Positions 8,453-17,194 of a stretch of DNA of 64,000 nt are shown piece by piece. Within the stretch, counting starts at the first letter, position 1; each line of letters starts with the position of its first letter. A model generated the notes under the pieces. That model was not told where the DNA came from, made no database searches, and saw only the letters and a program-made list of their open reading frames with translations. The stretch comes from DATMQA01 sp035566895. Its GTDB lineage: Bacteria; Verrucomicrobiota; Verrucomicrobiia; Limisphaerales; UBA8199. A program made the translations under genes and the position numbers. The stretch spans positions 6,751 to 70,750 of the forward strand of contig DATMQA010000152.1 in the NCBI GenBank assembly GCA_035566895.1, written 5' to 3'.

Positions 8453-8866
8453 TTAAGATGCCTCACGGGTCTCATTGGCTTTCTTTCGCTCCTCGAACAC
8501 CTCGACCCGCTCCTGTACCAGTTCAATCAGTTCAGGCGGCGGGACCTGCAAATGATGCGCTTGCACCACCACCTGATCCACCTCCTCGGTCAAAAGTTTG
8601 CGCCGCACTTCTTTTTTGAGCGGCGAATTGTTCGGCCTGATAAAGCAGCCTTTGCCGGGAATCGTTTCGATGACCCCCTGGTTTTCCAATTCCGAATAGG
8701 CTTTGGCGATCGTATTGCGATTGACCCGCAATTCCTCGGCCAGCGGGCGGATGGAGGGCAGGGGCTCGCCGGCGTGCATGGAGCCGGCGGCGGCGGCAGC
8801 CTTGACCTGGTCCACGACCTGGAGGTAGACGGGCTTGCCGGACTTGTAATTGATCTGCAAGAGCAT
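8453..8866 (-). CDS. GntR-family transcriptional regulator (YtrA type)
   Basis: DNA-binding repressor of 137 residues. The winged-helix domain covers roughly residues 10-75 (PVYLQVVDQVKAA, LPSIRPLAEELRVNRNTIAKAYSELENQGVIET, GKGCFI). It is followed by a short helical tail for dimerisation instead of a metabolite-binding domain, which is typical of the YtrA subfamily that controls ABC exporter operons. It is the first gene of a regulator-ATPase-permease operon. A palindrome overlaps the -10 box of its own promoter, suggesting autoregulation. The inducing signal is unknown. Confidence 0.9.
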   Translation of the reverse strand: MLLQINYKSGKPVYLQVVDQVKAAAAAGSMHAGEPLPSIRPLAEELRVNRNTIAKAYSELENQGVIETIPGKGCFIRPNNSPLKKEVRRKLLTEEVDQVVVQAHHLQVPPPELIELVQERVEVFEERKKANETREAS

Positions 8867-8879
8867 GGCGCCTAAGTAC

Positions 8880-8917
8880 TGTCATAGGACAATAGGACGG
8901 TGACGCAACCCTGTCAA
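8880..8917 (-). promoter_or_regulatory. Promoter and putative GntR operator of the ABC operon
   Basis: On the minus strand a perfect -35 box TTGACA (plus bases 8912-8917) and a -10 box TATTGT (8889-8894) are 17 bases apart, leaving a short leader of about 15 bases before the regulator's ATG at 8866. The palindrome TGTC-N4-GACA at 8880-8891 overlaps the -10 box and start site, where a repressor would block initiation. Binding of the GntR protein here is inference. Confidence 0.7.
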
Positions 8918-8991
8918 TAGCCTTTTTCATTTGCAACCCAAGTTGAGCTTTGATGGGGCTTTGGAGGCATGAATGGGTGGAAAAAAATATC

Positions 8992-9064
8992 TACCTGGAT
9001 TTACCTGGACTTACCTGGACTTCAGGGTTTTTAACGTTCACTTAACCTGGACTCCACCTGGACT
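8992..9064. repeat. Imperfect TTACCTGGAC repeats
   Basis: Five copies of a decamer close to TTACCTGGAC occur: three in tandem at 8992-9020 and two more at 9043-9052 and 9055-9064. The surrounding gene-free stretch (8867-9351) otherwise holds only the divergent ABC-operon promoter at its left edge. Its one open frame (8973-9191) runs through these repeats and looks non-coding. I see no structure in 9065-9351. Confidence 0.65.
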
Positions 9065-9351
9065 TTGGGCTGAACGAGGAAGTGGGAAAAGGCCAGGGCG
9101 AGTTTATGCCGAACTGACCAAGCATAGGCCCCGGCCCTACTCCGAGACTGGAGAGCGTCCGCTGTATAAAATTCAACACTGGCACGCATAAAGCGACCCA
9201 GGAATAGAGACAGCGCCAGAAAGCGGCTAGTTTCTGTGCGTCAGCGGATGAATTTTGCTATTCTAATGGACGAAATTACCAGCCCTGCGAGATTTCGGGT
9301 TGGCTCGTCCCGAGCGCAGAGAGAAGCGCGCGATGGTGTCGAGACCCCGGC

Positions 9352-10335
9352 TCAGCAACCTGCCTTTTGGACCCGGCGCCGGGCGCTCCTGAGCGCGCGA
9401 TAACCGACCAACTTTCGCCGTTTCTCGTCCCATAATCGGAACGTGAACGATTTCAAGCTGCCGAACAACGTCACCGGCTTGACGGTCTGGAAGAGCGGCT
9501 CGGCCCGGTGGCATTTCTCCAGGTTGTAATTGGGGATGCGCGGGCTCAGGTGGTGGATGTGATGAAAGCCGATATTGCCCGAAAACCATTGCAACACCTT
9601 CGGGAGTTTGTAGAACGAGCTGCCCTTCAAAGCCGCCGTGCTGTAATCCCAATCCTTTCCGCGCTCCCAATAAACGCCCTCGAACTGGTGCTGCACGTAG
9701 AACAACCACACCCCCGCCGAGCCGGCGACCATGAGCACAACCATTTGCAGCGGCAAATACGCCTTCCAGCCGAAGGCCCAGCACATTCCCGCAGCCATGG
9801 CCACCACCGCCAGGTTGGTCAAGGCCACCGAGTGCCGCTCGCGCCGGGGCGCTTTTGCCGCGGGAAATCGCTGCTTGATCAAAAACAAGAAAGCCGGGGC
9901 CAGGCCGAACAAAATGACCGGGTTGCGCGCCAGCCGATAGGCGAAGCGTTTCCAGCGGGAGGCCTCGAGGTATTCCTGGACCGTCAGGGTCCACATGTCG
10001 CCCTTGCCGCGGCGGTCCAGGTCGCCCGAGGTGGCATGGTGGAGGGCATGTTCCCAACGCCAATGATAATAAGGCGTGAAGGTGAGCACGCCGGTAATGA
10101 AACCCAGGATTCCATTGGCCCTTTCAGAGGGAAAAAACGAACCATGGCCGCAGTCGTGGAAGATGATGAAGACCCGGACCAGGAACGCCCCCGCCAAAAC
10201 CGCCAGAGGCAGCGCCAGCCACACCGAGACCGAGAGGCTGAGATACATTAAGAACCAGAGCGCGGTGTAAGGAACCAGCGTATTGATCAATTGCCAAATT
10301 CCAGGCCACACCGCCGCCTTCTGGTACTTGGCCAC
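9352..10335 (-). CDS. Acyl-lipid/fatty-acid desaturase
   Basis: Membrane di-iron desaturase that introduces a double bond into membrane fatty acids. The 327 residues contain the three histidine boxes in order: HDCGHGSFF, HALHH and HHIHHL, with paired hydrophobic segments between them, as in the DesA/omega-6 group. The GTG at 10335 is the only ordinary start, but the in-frame codons before it, back to a stop at 10372, read INAPAWKEIVAKYQK. From memory this resembles the beginning of related desaturases, so translation may start upstream at a rare AUC/AUU codon. The leader shares an element with that of the neighbouring RNA-binding protein, hinting at joint cold control. Confidence 0.92.
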   Translation of the reverse strand: MAKYQKAAVWPGIWQLINTLVPYTALWFLMYLSLSVSVWLALPLAVLAGAFLVRVFIIFHDCGHGSFFPSERANGILGFITGVLTFTPYYHWRWEHALHHATSGDLDRRGKGDMWTLTVQEYLEASRWKRFAYRLARNPVILFGLAPAFLFLIKQRFPAAKAPRRERHSVALTNLAVVAMAAGMCWAFGWKAYLPLQMVVLMVAGSAGVWLFYVQHQFEGVYWERGKDWDYSTAALKGSSFYKLPKVLQWFSGNIGFHHIHHLSPRIPNYNLEKCHRAEPLFQTVKPVTLFGSLKSFTFRLWDEKRRKLVGYRALRSARRRVQKAGC

Positions 10336-10400
10336 AATTTCTTTCCAGGCTGGTGCGTTGATGATTTCTTTCTATTAGACGGGGTGCTTTTCTTCAGACC

Positions 10401-10505
10401 GTTCCCGAACGCCGGGTTTCAAATCATCAATGAAGATTCAACTGAAGATTCACCGGATCTTGAAAAGCCAACAGATCATCTAAGTGCCAGTACAGAGTGA
10501 CACAA
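10401..10505 (-). promoter_or_regulatory. Desaturase promoter and shared leader element (copy 1)
   Basis: The minus strand carries a -35-like TTGTGT (10500-10505) and a -10-like TTAGAT (10478-10483) with a 16-base spacer, giving a leader of about 140 bases. Within it, 10401-10434 matches 10930-10963 upstream of the RRM gene at 30 of 34 positions, and weaker similarity continues to about 10471. In RNA sense the core GATTTGAAACCCG is followed by a small hairpin, CCCGG/TCGGG, that the other copy keeps as CCCGA/TCGGG. Confidence 0.65.
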
Positions 10506-10525
10506 AGGCCGCCGAAAGCAAGCAA

Positions 10526-10559
10526 AGAAAAAAGGCGTGAGGCCATGGGCCCCACGCCT
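10526..10559 (-). terminator. Rho-independent terminator of the RRM gene
   Basis: Read on the minus strand, a strong stem (AGGCGTG with CACGCCT, extended by GGGCC/GGCC around a CAT loop) is followed by a run of six T. It lies 19 bases beyond the stop of the RRM gene and just before the desaturase promoter, so the two genes appear to be separate transcription units. Confidence 0.85.
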
Positions 10560-10577
10560 GGTTTGAAATGCGTTGGT

Positions 10578-10886
10578 CTAGTAGCGCTGGCTGTGCTCAC
10601 GCCGGGCGCCGCCGCCGTAGCCGCCGGAGCTGCGCTCTTCCCTCGGACGCGCCTCGTTGACGGTCAGATTGCGTCCGTTCACCAGCGCCCCGTTCATAGC
10701 CGCGATGGCCTTCTGCGCCTCTTCGGCCGAGCTCATGGTGACGAATCCAAACCCGCGCGGACGGCCCGTCGAGCGGTCCATCAGCAGGTTGGCCTCGACG
10801 ACGGTGCCATGCGCGGCAAAGGCGTCCTGGAGATCGTTTTCGGTGGTTTCGAACGAAACGTTCCCGACGAATAATTTTGTGTTCAT
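10578..10886 (-). CDS. RRM-domain RNA-binding protein
   Basis: Single RNA-recognition-motif protein of 102 residues, like the glycine-tailed Rbp proteins of cyanobacteria. RNP2 is KLFVGNVS at residues 4-11, RNP1 is RGFGFVTM near residue 44, and a short Gly/Arg/Ser-rich tail (SSGGYGGGARREHSQRY) follows the domain. Related bacterial proteins are often cold-induced RNA chaperones. Its leader contains the same element as that of the adjacent desaturase gene, another classic cold-induced function. It ends in a clear terminator. Confidence 0.93.
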   Translation of the reverse strand: MNTKLFVGNVSFETTENDLQDAFAAHGTVVEANLLMDRSTGRPRGFGFVTMSSAEEAQKAIAAMNGALVNGRNLTVNEARPREERSSGGYGGGARREHSQRY

Positions 10887-10929
10887 ATGATGTTTTACTG
10901 TCCCTAGTGTTCCCTGCTCTCTCCAAACT

Positions 10930-11003
10930 GTTCCCGACCTTCGGGTTTCAAATCATCACTGAACGGAAGTTCACCTGAGGATTTACCATGTCCTGGAAGC
11001 GAC
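10930..11003 (-). promoter_or_regulatory. Shared leader element upstream of the RRM gene (copy 2)
   Basis: Matches the desaturase leader element at 30 of 34 positions over 10930-10963, with weaker similarity continuing to about 11003. In RNA sense it includes GATTTGAAACCCG and a hairpin CCCGA-AGG-TCGGG. It lies about 45-115 bases before the start codon. A TAATAG at 11013-11018 upstream could be the -10 box, but I see no convincing -35. Confidence 0.6.
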
Positions 11004-11373
11004 AAGCTATCTATTAGACTGCGGTCACAATGCCTTGCCCTTGGCGAATAGCAAGGATTATTTCCATGATTATTTCCATGATTATTCTCGGAATGGTGCG
11101 CGACCGACTCTTCGAGCGGCTTGGCACCTCCCACTTCGGTGCACTTCGGCGGGGTATGGAGTGCCGAGGGAGGGGCGGACCGCGACCGGTTTTATGGTTT
11201 TATCACTGACACCTCTCGAGCCCGCGCCGCTGCGAACGCCCTTGAAGCTCCTTTGGCAGAAACGCTTTTCTGGCGAGGTTTTTCCTAGTTGGCAAGGCAG
11301 TTGGCCGCCTGGAATCATTACCGATAAAACGCCTAAAAGGCATAACTCCTGCTGTCTTTGACTCGCAATTGCA
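11004..11373. other. Gene-free stretch without clear function
   Basis: Holds the probable promoter end of the RRM gene and a short tandem repeat, ATTATTTCCATG, given twice near 11055-11080. A loose inverted repeat (CCTCCC near 11126 with GGGAGG near 11170) is also present. I could recognise no gene or relic here. Confidence 0.5.
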
Positions 11374-11868
11374 ATGAAACAGCTCGATTTCTATTGGCAT
11401 ATCTATCGGCGAGACCAGATAAAACCCGAGCTTCGGGGGAACCTGGTCTATCTCCTCCAAATTCCCGCCACCCTGGGGACTCCGGTCGTTCGGCATGTAT
11501 TCGACCCGCGCGGCGTGGATTTCCCGGCCAGCCCTGGGCGCCGGTTCGCGGCGGGATTGGTCAAAAATCAGCACCATGGCATTCTCTATGACGGCGTGAG
11601 CAAGGCCGCGGTCTGTGATCTCAGGCTCGAGGACCCGAAATTATCCAAAGCCGACCCCCGGTTTGCCTTTTACAATCGCGAAGTGGTCTGCAAATCACGT
11701 GATTTCTTCCTAATCGACCCGGTGGCCGGCCTCGAAACCATGCCAGACCACACGGTCCGCCTGCTCTGCGGCCAAAATGCGATTTTGGAGAAGTGGAACC
11801 AACCGAGGATATCAGAGTTCGTGTGGCCAGGAACGACGCTCCAGGCTAGCCGGAGTCGAGCCGCCTGA
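11374..11868 (+). CDS. Hypothetical protein
   Basis: 164 residues that I do not recognise. The composition is protein-like, with aromatic and charged residues evenly spread (LDFYWHIYRRDQIKPELRG, RDFFLIDPVAGLETMPDHTVRLLC, KWNQPRISEFVWPG). Codon third positions are GC-rich like its neighbours. It has no signal peptide or membrane span. The last few residues (TLQASRSRAA) look like read-through past a natural end. An opposing frame exists but is shorter and poorer in composition. It stands alone between the RRM gene and the convergent GH51 gene. Confidence 0.5.
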   Translation: MKQLDFYWHIYRRDQIKPELRGNLVYLLQIPATLGTPVVRHVFDPRGVDFPASPGRRFAAGLVKNQHHGILYDGVSKAAVCDLRLEDPKLSKADPRFAFYNREVVCKSRDFFLIDPVAGLETMPDHTVRLLCGQNAILEKWNQPRISEFVWPGTTLQASRSRAA

Positions 11869-11948
11869 CGGTGTTCCCTCTCCCGCACCAACATTAAGCC
11901 ATCGCAGGCTCATTTCTCCGTTATCTCCGGTTCAACCCCGCTCCCAGA

Positions 11949-14474
11949 TCAGCGTTCGAGCTTCGCCGTTCCGCTCACGCCTTCGAACCGCATCACCGTG
12001 AACGAATACGCCGGGAAAGAGTAATCGGCCCCGCCCTCCTTCCACAGTCCCTTCCATTCGCTTTCCCGGGGCCTGATGTGGTCCGGCTGCTCGGGCGTGT
12101 TAATGCAATCCCAATCGCCCGCCAGCACCGTCACGCGCGCAGGGATTTTACCAGGCCTGAATCCTTCCATCACGATACGGGCCGGCACGGCAACCCGGCC
12201 CACATTCACCACCCGCAACACCAGCGCGTTGCCATCGTCAGTTCGGCTGGCCGCAACGTCGAGCGCGGTCCCCAGACCTCCGACTTCAGTTTCCACCGCC
12301 AGGGGCAGGTAATATCGCGAACACATCTGCGTGACGTAATACGGCGGCTGCGCCCAGACCTGCGACGGCGAGAGGAACAGCAGACCCTGGTTCCACCCGT
12401 TGTCATTTTGGCGATTCGGCTGGAGACAATTGGCCGAGCACGCGATAGCGACACGCTCGCCGAGCCCTTGAAGCTGGTTGATGGCGCAGGCGTTGGCCAG
12501 CGCGCGCTTGAGCGCGTGGTTGCCCGCGTTGAACTCGAAAATCGCCACTTTGTATTTGGCGCCGGGAACCAGCTTGCCCAGTTGCTCGATGAAAGTGCGC
12601 ACCCCCGGCAGACCGTTCGGCGCCGGCGGATGCTCCGTCCCGATGTGGACATCGAACCAGACCTCGCGCCCGTGCGCGCGGGCCAGCTCGAGAATCTTTC
12701 TGTGCGCCGCCAGCGACCTAATCAACGGCGCGCCGGTAAAGCTGTACGGGTCGCTGATAGCCTTGTCGTAAGCGAAATCGCCCACCACCAGAATGATTTT
12801 CGGGTCTCGAGCCCAAATGGCTTCCGCCAGCGGTTTGAACTTCTGCCAGTACGTTTCATTGACGGCCTCCTCGTTGCCGAGCTCGAGGTATTTGAGCCCA
12901 TACGGAGGGCGATGCCCGTCCCGGGCGCGCCAGCGGCCCCACTGGCTTTTGGCCGACCCATTGGAATACTCCATGAAATCGGCCATGTCCTGCGGTGATT
13001 CGCCCAGGTTCACCGCCGGGATGCCCAGAAAGCCCGCTGCTTCGCAGAAATTCAGGAAATCGAAAATACCCCAGCCGTTCGACGAATGCGGATACCAGGT
13101 GCCGTGATAGGGGGGACGCCGCTCAGCCGGCCCGATCATTTTCTTCCACCGATACTCCGGCTCATTGACCATCGAACCGCCGTAGCGCAGCACCGTCAGG
13201 CCCTGGGCGACGAGCGCCTCGGCCACGTCCTCCCGCACCGGCAAGCCTTTGAACCGCCCCCACGTGCCCGGCTGCAGCAAAGCGTAACCAAAACAGACCG
13301 AGCCCGGATTCTTCAGTTTAATCGCGAACCGGCCCTCCTTGTCGGAAGCAGCCGGCGTGAGGGTGAAACTCATTCGTTGCCACTGCCCGCTCTTGACTTT
13401 GACGCGCGCCTCGGCGTACGACCTGGACCCGTCGGCGCTTTCCATCGCCAGGAACACATCGGCCGGCTTTTCCGCCCGCAGCCAAATATGACCTTCGTAA
13501 GGCTTGCCCTGGACAAGATTCATACCCCACCGGTTGAGGCCCTGGTTTTCGATGCCAACTTCACCCGCACCCTCCTTGAAAGTCAGGCGCTGGCTTTGGC
13601 GCCCGATGAAGGGTTCTTGTGTTTCGAGCGCGAACTCCCCTGCCGCCGACCCGCGACAAAACCCTCGCCACATGCTGCTGATAGCTCCCGAGGCCTCGGT
13701 CTGGTTCGCCTCGAAAGGCAATTCCCTTGGCTGGCCATCCTGTTTGACGTAAAAATTCCGAAATCGGGCTTCGCGCTGCCACGTCCGCAGGCCCACCCGC
13801 CCGCCGGTCAAGGGATGCTCCCGGTCTTCCCAGGTGAGGAGGCTCTTGCCGTTGGCGATTACTTCGAGCGACTTGGTGTCCAGCCGCGCCACTAACGGCA
13901 CCCATTGATTGGTCGGCACTTCGCACGCCACCGTTCGAATCGGCTCCCAATTTTGCCGATGCCGGCCCAGCACCAGGCGGCCTGACGATTCCAGGGCGAC
14001 TTCGTACCCGGAGAATTTGTCGGGCCCGATACCCGGTTCGCTGACGTTGATGATGAGTCCGGCATTGCCGCCTTTTTGTTCAGGCAACAGCACCTCCACC
14101 CCAACTTCGTTCGCGGTCTGCGCGTCCTGGCTTGCACCCGTCAGTTGCAGCCCGTTCGCGATGAGTTTTGGGCCCTCGCCGGCCTCGGCCCAAAGCACGC
14201 CCTCTTTCGCCTCCCAAATCCCACCGTAGGCGGTGAACCCTTTGAGCGGGATCGCTGGCGCCGGCTCCTGAAAACTCTCGCCAAAGATCATTTGGCTGTA
14301 GAGCCCGCCATAAATCTCGTGGTTCACATCCTCGATGCACGCGCCAGTCAGGAACCGGCTCACGCGGTGCGTAACTATGTCCGCATGAACGACGATGTGC
14401 GCCTCCTGGGCCGAGCCCATAGTGTACCCGAGACACAGAACCACGACGAAACCGACGAGCCTTTTCCAATGCAT
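11949..14474 (-). CDS. Secreted alpha-L-arabinofuranosidase-like glycosidase (GH51 type)
   Basis: Exported enzyme likely to release arabinose from arabinoxylan or pectin side chains. From the ATG at 14474 it has a signal peptide (MHWKRLVGFVVVLCLGYTMG, cleaved near SA/QEA). The N-terminal glycosidase segment IYGGLYSQMIFGESFQ is split from the rest by a laminin-G/DUF1080-like insert (about residues 80-255) and a CBM4/9-like domain (about 260-400). The TIM barrel then resumes with YLELGNEEAVNE, whose Glu after Asn is the acid/base, and VAIFEFNAGNH as candidate nucleophile region. A GTG at 14528 would add 18 residues that do not look like a leader. It ends near the convergent hypothetical gene; its own promoter lies beside the end of the response-regulator gene. 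Confidence 0.85.
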   Translation of the reverse strand: MHWKRLVGFVVVLCLGYTMGSAQEAHIVVHADIVTHRVSRFLTGACIEDVNHEIYGGLYSQMIFGESFQEPAPAIPLKGFTAYGGIWEAKEGVLWAEAGEGPKLIANGLQLTGASQDAQTANEVGVEVLLPEQKGGNAGLIINVSEPGIGPDKFSGYEVALESSGRLVLGRHRQNWEPIRTVACEVPTNQWVPLVARLDTKSLEVIANGKSLLTWEDREHPLTGGRVGLRTWQREARFRNFYVKQDGQPRELPFEANQTEASGAISSMWRGFCRGSAAGEFALETQEPFIGRQSQRLTFKEGAGEVGIENQGLNRWGMNLVQGKPYEGHIWLRAEKPADVFLAMESADGSRSYAEARVKVKSGQWQRMSFTLTPAASDKEGRFAIKLKNPGSVCFGYALLQPGTWGRFKGLPVREDVAEALVAQGLTVLRYGGSMVNEPEYRWKKMIGPAERRPPYHGTWYPHSSNGWGIFDFLNFCEAAGFLGIPAVNLGESPQDMADFMEYSNGSAKSQWGRWRARDGHRPPYGLKYLELGNEEAVNETYWQKFKPLAEAIWARDPKIILVVGDFAYDKAISDPYSFTGAPLIRSLAAHRKILELARAHGREVWFDVHIGTEHPPAPNGLPGVRTFIEQLGKLVPGAKYKVAIFEFNAGNHALKRALANACAINQLQGLGERVAIACSANCLQPNRQNDNGWNQGLLFLSPSQVWAQPPYYVTQMCSRYYLPLAVETEVGGLGTALDVAASRTDDGNALVLRVVNVGRVAVPARIVMEGFRPGKIPARVTVLAGDWDCINTPEQPDHIRPRESEWKGLWKEGGADYSFPAYSFTVMRFEGVSGTAKLER

Positions 14475-14562
14475 GGAGTTGAGGCTAGCAACCCTGTGGA
14501 ATCGCAGCAAACACCGACGAGGCGGCACCAGCTTACGCGGTCCCCAAAGAAACTGAGATCCG

Positions 14563-15258
14563 CTAAAGCGCCAGCTTATAACCCACCCCGTGCACCGTCA
14601 GCAGGTGCTTGGGAGCGTCGCCGTTGTCGCCCAGTTTTTTTCGCAACTGAACGATCACCTGGTCGAGCGTGCGGGTCGTGCCGTAATAATTATATCCCCA
14701 TACCTCGTTGAGCAGACGGTCACGCGAGAGGACTTCGCCGGGATGGGTGTGGAAAAACTGCAACAGTTTCAATTCCCTGGCGGTGAGTTCTTCGGCGGCG
14801 CGCCCCCGCCTGATTTGAAAGGTTTTTGGGTCGATGACCGCCGCGCCGATTTCGAAGGGAACCTGAGCCTCGGGCGAGCCATCTGGAGAGGCCCCAGTCC
14901 GGCGAAGCAACGCGTGGATCCGGGCCAACAACTCCCGAACCCCAAAAGGTTTAGTGACGTAATCGTCGGCGCCAAGATCGAGACCAACGACCTTGTCGAG
15001 CTCCTGGCTTTTGGCGGTGAGCATCAGGACCGGAGTCGAAACTTTCCGGGCGCGCAGTTGTTTGCAGATGTCAAATCCGCTCAGCCCGGGCAACATCACG
15101 TCCAGCACGATGAGCGCCGGACGGTGCTTGCTCACGGCCTCGACCGCCTGGTCGCCCCGATTGCACACCGCCACCTCCAGGCCATCGCTCTTCAGTACCT
15201 CCTCCAACCCGAGCAAGATGTGGGGGTCATCTTCAACGACTAAAATTTTCGTCTTCAT
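14563..15258 (-). CDS. Response regulator, OmpR/PhoB family
   Basis: 231-residue transcription factor. The receiver domain (about residues 1-120) has the acidic pair Asp10/Asp11 (VVEDD), phospho-acceptor Asp53 in VLDVMLPG, and the switch Lys in DDYVTKPFG. The C-terminal winged helix contains ELTARELKLLQFFHTHPGEVLSRDRLLNEVWGY and the recognition helix TLDQVIVQLRKKLG. It starts 4 bases after the stop of the histidine kinase gene, so it is cotranscribed and surely its partner. Direct repeats with 11-base phasing upstream of the first gene of the cluster would suit a regulator of this class. Confidence 0.95.
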   Translation of the reverse strand: MKTKILVVEDDPHILLGLEEVLKSDGLEVAVCNRGDQAVEAVSKHRPALIVLDVMLPGLSGFDICKQLRARKVSTPVLMLTAKSQELDKVVGLDLGADDYVTKPFGVRELLARIHALLRRTGASPDGSPEAQVPFEIGAAVIDPKTFQIRRGRAAEELTARELKLLQFFHTHPGEVLSRDRLLNEVWGYNYYGTTRTLDQVIVQLRKKLGDNGDAPKHLLTVHGVGYKLAL

Positions 15259-15262
15259 TGGG

Positions 15263-17194
15263 TTAGGTCTTAGTTGTGCCTGGTTGTTCCGAGGTCAGGA
15301 CAGGCAACCGCAAACTGAAGCAGCTTCCCCCGCCGTCCCGCGGTTCATAGACCACCTCGCCCCCGTGCGCCTGGGCAATCTGGCGCGCCAGGGTCAGCCC
15401 GAGACCCGAACCTTGGATGCCGCTGCTCAGCGAGTCGTGCGCGCGGTAAAATTTCTCGAAGATTTTCTCCTCGGAACCGCCGGGCACGCCCAGGCCGCGG
15501 TCCAGCACTTTGACTTCGACGTGGGGCAGGGGAGCGGTTTGCTGGCGAACCTGCAAGACGATTTCCTTGCCATGGTCCGAATATTTCTCCGCGTTGGAGA
15601 GCAGGTTCACGAGCACCTGGGCCAGGGCGTCGCGGTCGCCATTGACCCAGACCGGCGCTTCCGGCACATCACATTCGAATTGGAATCCGTTCGCTTCCAG
15701 ATGCGGGCGGTAGGTGTCAGCCGTTTCGCGAACCAGGGCAGAGAGGTCAGCTCGTTGAAACTGGTACTTCTTTTCACCACGTTCAATCCGCGCGAAATCG
15801 AGCACGTTGTTGATCAGGCGCGTGAGGCGCGCGGCTTCGGCCGTGATGATCGCCAGGTAAGAGCGCTGTTTGGCCGGCTCGAGCACCCGGCCCTCGGCCA
15901 GCAATTCAGAGAACATACGAATGGACGTCAGCGGTGTTTTCAGCTCGTGCGAGACGTTGCTGACGAAGTCAGTCTTCTGCCGCGCCAGGGTGAGCTGGCG
16001 GTTCAAATCGGTGACGATCAACCAGCTCCCCACGCCGATGGCGAGCACCAGCACGGTAATCAACAAGCCAAGGGTAAGCTTTAACGTGTGTGCGGACCGG
16101 GTGAGCTTGGCCGGGTCCAGCAGGTAAACGGCGATTTCCCAATGCGGCAAGGTCTCGCCGATTTCGGTAGCGACAAAGGGGCGCTTCCAGTTCGCGCGGA
16201 AATCGGGATGGGAGAGGGTCATGGGTTTGGCCGTATCATCGAGAAGGGCGAGGCAGATTTCATCGCGCAGCGCGGGTTCGACCTGTTGGGTGAGCGGACG
16301 CAAGTCTTCCTTCAGGTGTGCGAGGCTGAGTTGGGCGCCAAAGATAAGCTGCGTCTCGGATTGTTGTTGGGCAGCGGCTGAAGCCATTTTACCGGAGGCT
16401 TTCGAAACAGGGGATGAAGGTCGATACCAGAATAGCACGTTGAGCTTATTATCCACGAACCGGGCGAGCGCGCCTTCGCTATCCTCACCGATGAGCTGGC
16501 GAAACTCGGCTTCGGAAGCAGCAATTTTTGACAACTGCTGCTGATTCTCGTCCGCGGCGCCGGATTTTTGAGGATAAACCGACTGCTGTTGCTGCGGGAT
16601 GACGTTGCGGGCCTGTTGGCCCTTGCTCGAGAATCCGTAACGCTTGCTGTACTCGGCATTGGCGTCGTTGGCCGAGAGCGAGGACGACTGCGAAAGCAGG
16701 TTCGCGGTTGAGTTGTTCGCGAAGGAATTGTTCGCGAAGGTATTCGCCCCGGAAGGGTTGAGGAGCTGCTTGGGATTCCAATAAACTTCGACGCTCTCCC
16801 GGTTGCCGAGGAAACGGCCGTTATCGGCGCAGAAGAGCCGGGCCTCGGGGCGGGCGTAAGGGGACGGCGCCAGAATGTCACCGGTCGCGGTCACTACAAA
16901 GCCAACCTCGGCCAGCGGCCAGTCTTTGCGCAACAGGTCGTCGAAGGTTTTGGCGATTTCCATCGAGTTGTTGTCGCTCAAAAGCGCCGCGACTTTCGCG
17001 GTGAAAGCGCGCTGGTCCTCGGCGAGGATGTCCTGGATGTCTTTGGCTTTGCCGTCAGCAATGCCCTGGTAAAGCAGCGATTGTTGTCGTTCCAGCAGGA
17101 ATTGCTGATCGCGCAGGGAGCGCACGGCCAGCCAGGCCAACACCAGGCTGGGCACGAATACCGCAAGCACAAATACCAAGGCGACTTTTTTCAT
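15263..17194 (-). CDS. Membrane sensor histidine kinase (HisKA type)
   Basis: 643-residue sensor. A membrane span at residues 3-22 is followed by a long periplasmic domain (about 23-370) and a second span near 375-395 (LGLLITVLVLAIGVGSW). The HisKA dimerisation helix has VSHELKTPL with phospho-acceptor His416. The ATPase domain carries the N box VNLLSNAEKYSD, the G1 box DRGLGVPG and the G2 box GSGLGLTLA. The sensor domain is unusual in holding a low-complexity Asn/Ser/Gln region (for example FANNSFANNSTANLL), partly built from a 16-base direct repeat near 16712-16745. No PAS or HAMP domain is evident. Signal unknown. Confidence 0.93.
   Translation of the reverse strand: MKKVALVFVLAVFVPSLVLAWLAVRSLRDQQFLLERQQSLLYQGIADGKAKDIQDILAEDQRAFTAKVAALLSDNNSMEIAKTFDDLLRKDWPLAEVGFVVTATGDILAPSPYARPEARLFCADNGRFLGNRESVEVYWNPKQLLNPSGANTFANNSFANNSTANLLSQSSSLSANDANAEYSKRYGFSSKGQQARNVIPQQQQSVYPQKSGAADENQQQLSKIAASEAEFRQLIGEDSEGALARFVDNKLNVLFWYRPSSPVSKASGKMASAAAQQQSETQLIFGAQLSLAHLKEDLRPLTQQVEPALRDEICLALLDDTAKPMTLSHPDFRANWKRPFVATEIGETLPHWEIAVYLLDPAKLTRSAHTLKLTLGLLITVLVLAIGVGSWLIVTDLNRQLTLARQKTDFVSNVSHELKTPLTSIRMFSELLAEGRVLEPAKQRSYLAIITAEAARLTRLINNVLDFARIERGEKKYQFQRADLSALVRETADTYRPHLEANGFQFECDVPEAPVWVNGDRDALAQVLVNLLSNAEKYSDHGKEIVLQVRQQTAPLPHVEVKVLDRGLGVPGGSEEKIFEKFYRAHDSLSSGIQGSGLGLTLARQIAQAHGGEVVYEPRDGGGSCFSLRLPVLTSEQPGTTKT

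Noticed and set aside
8973..9191. 72-codon open frame upstream of the ABC operon
   Set aside because: Runs through a TTACCTGGAC tandem repeat; composition is not protein-like.
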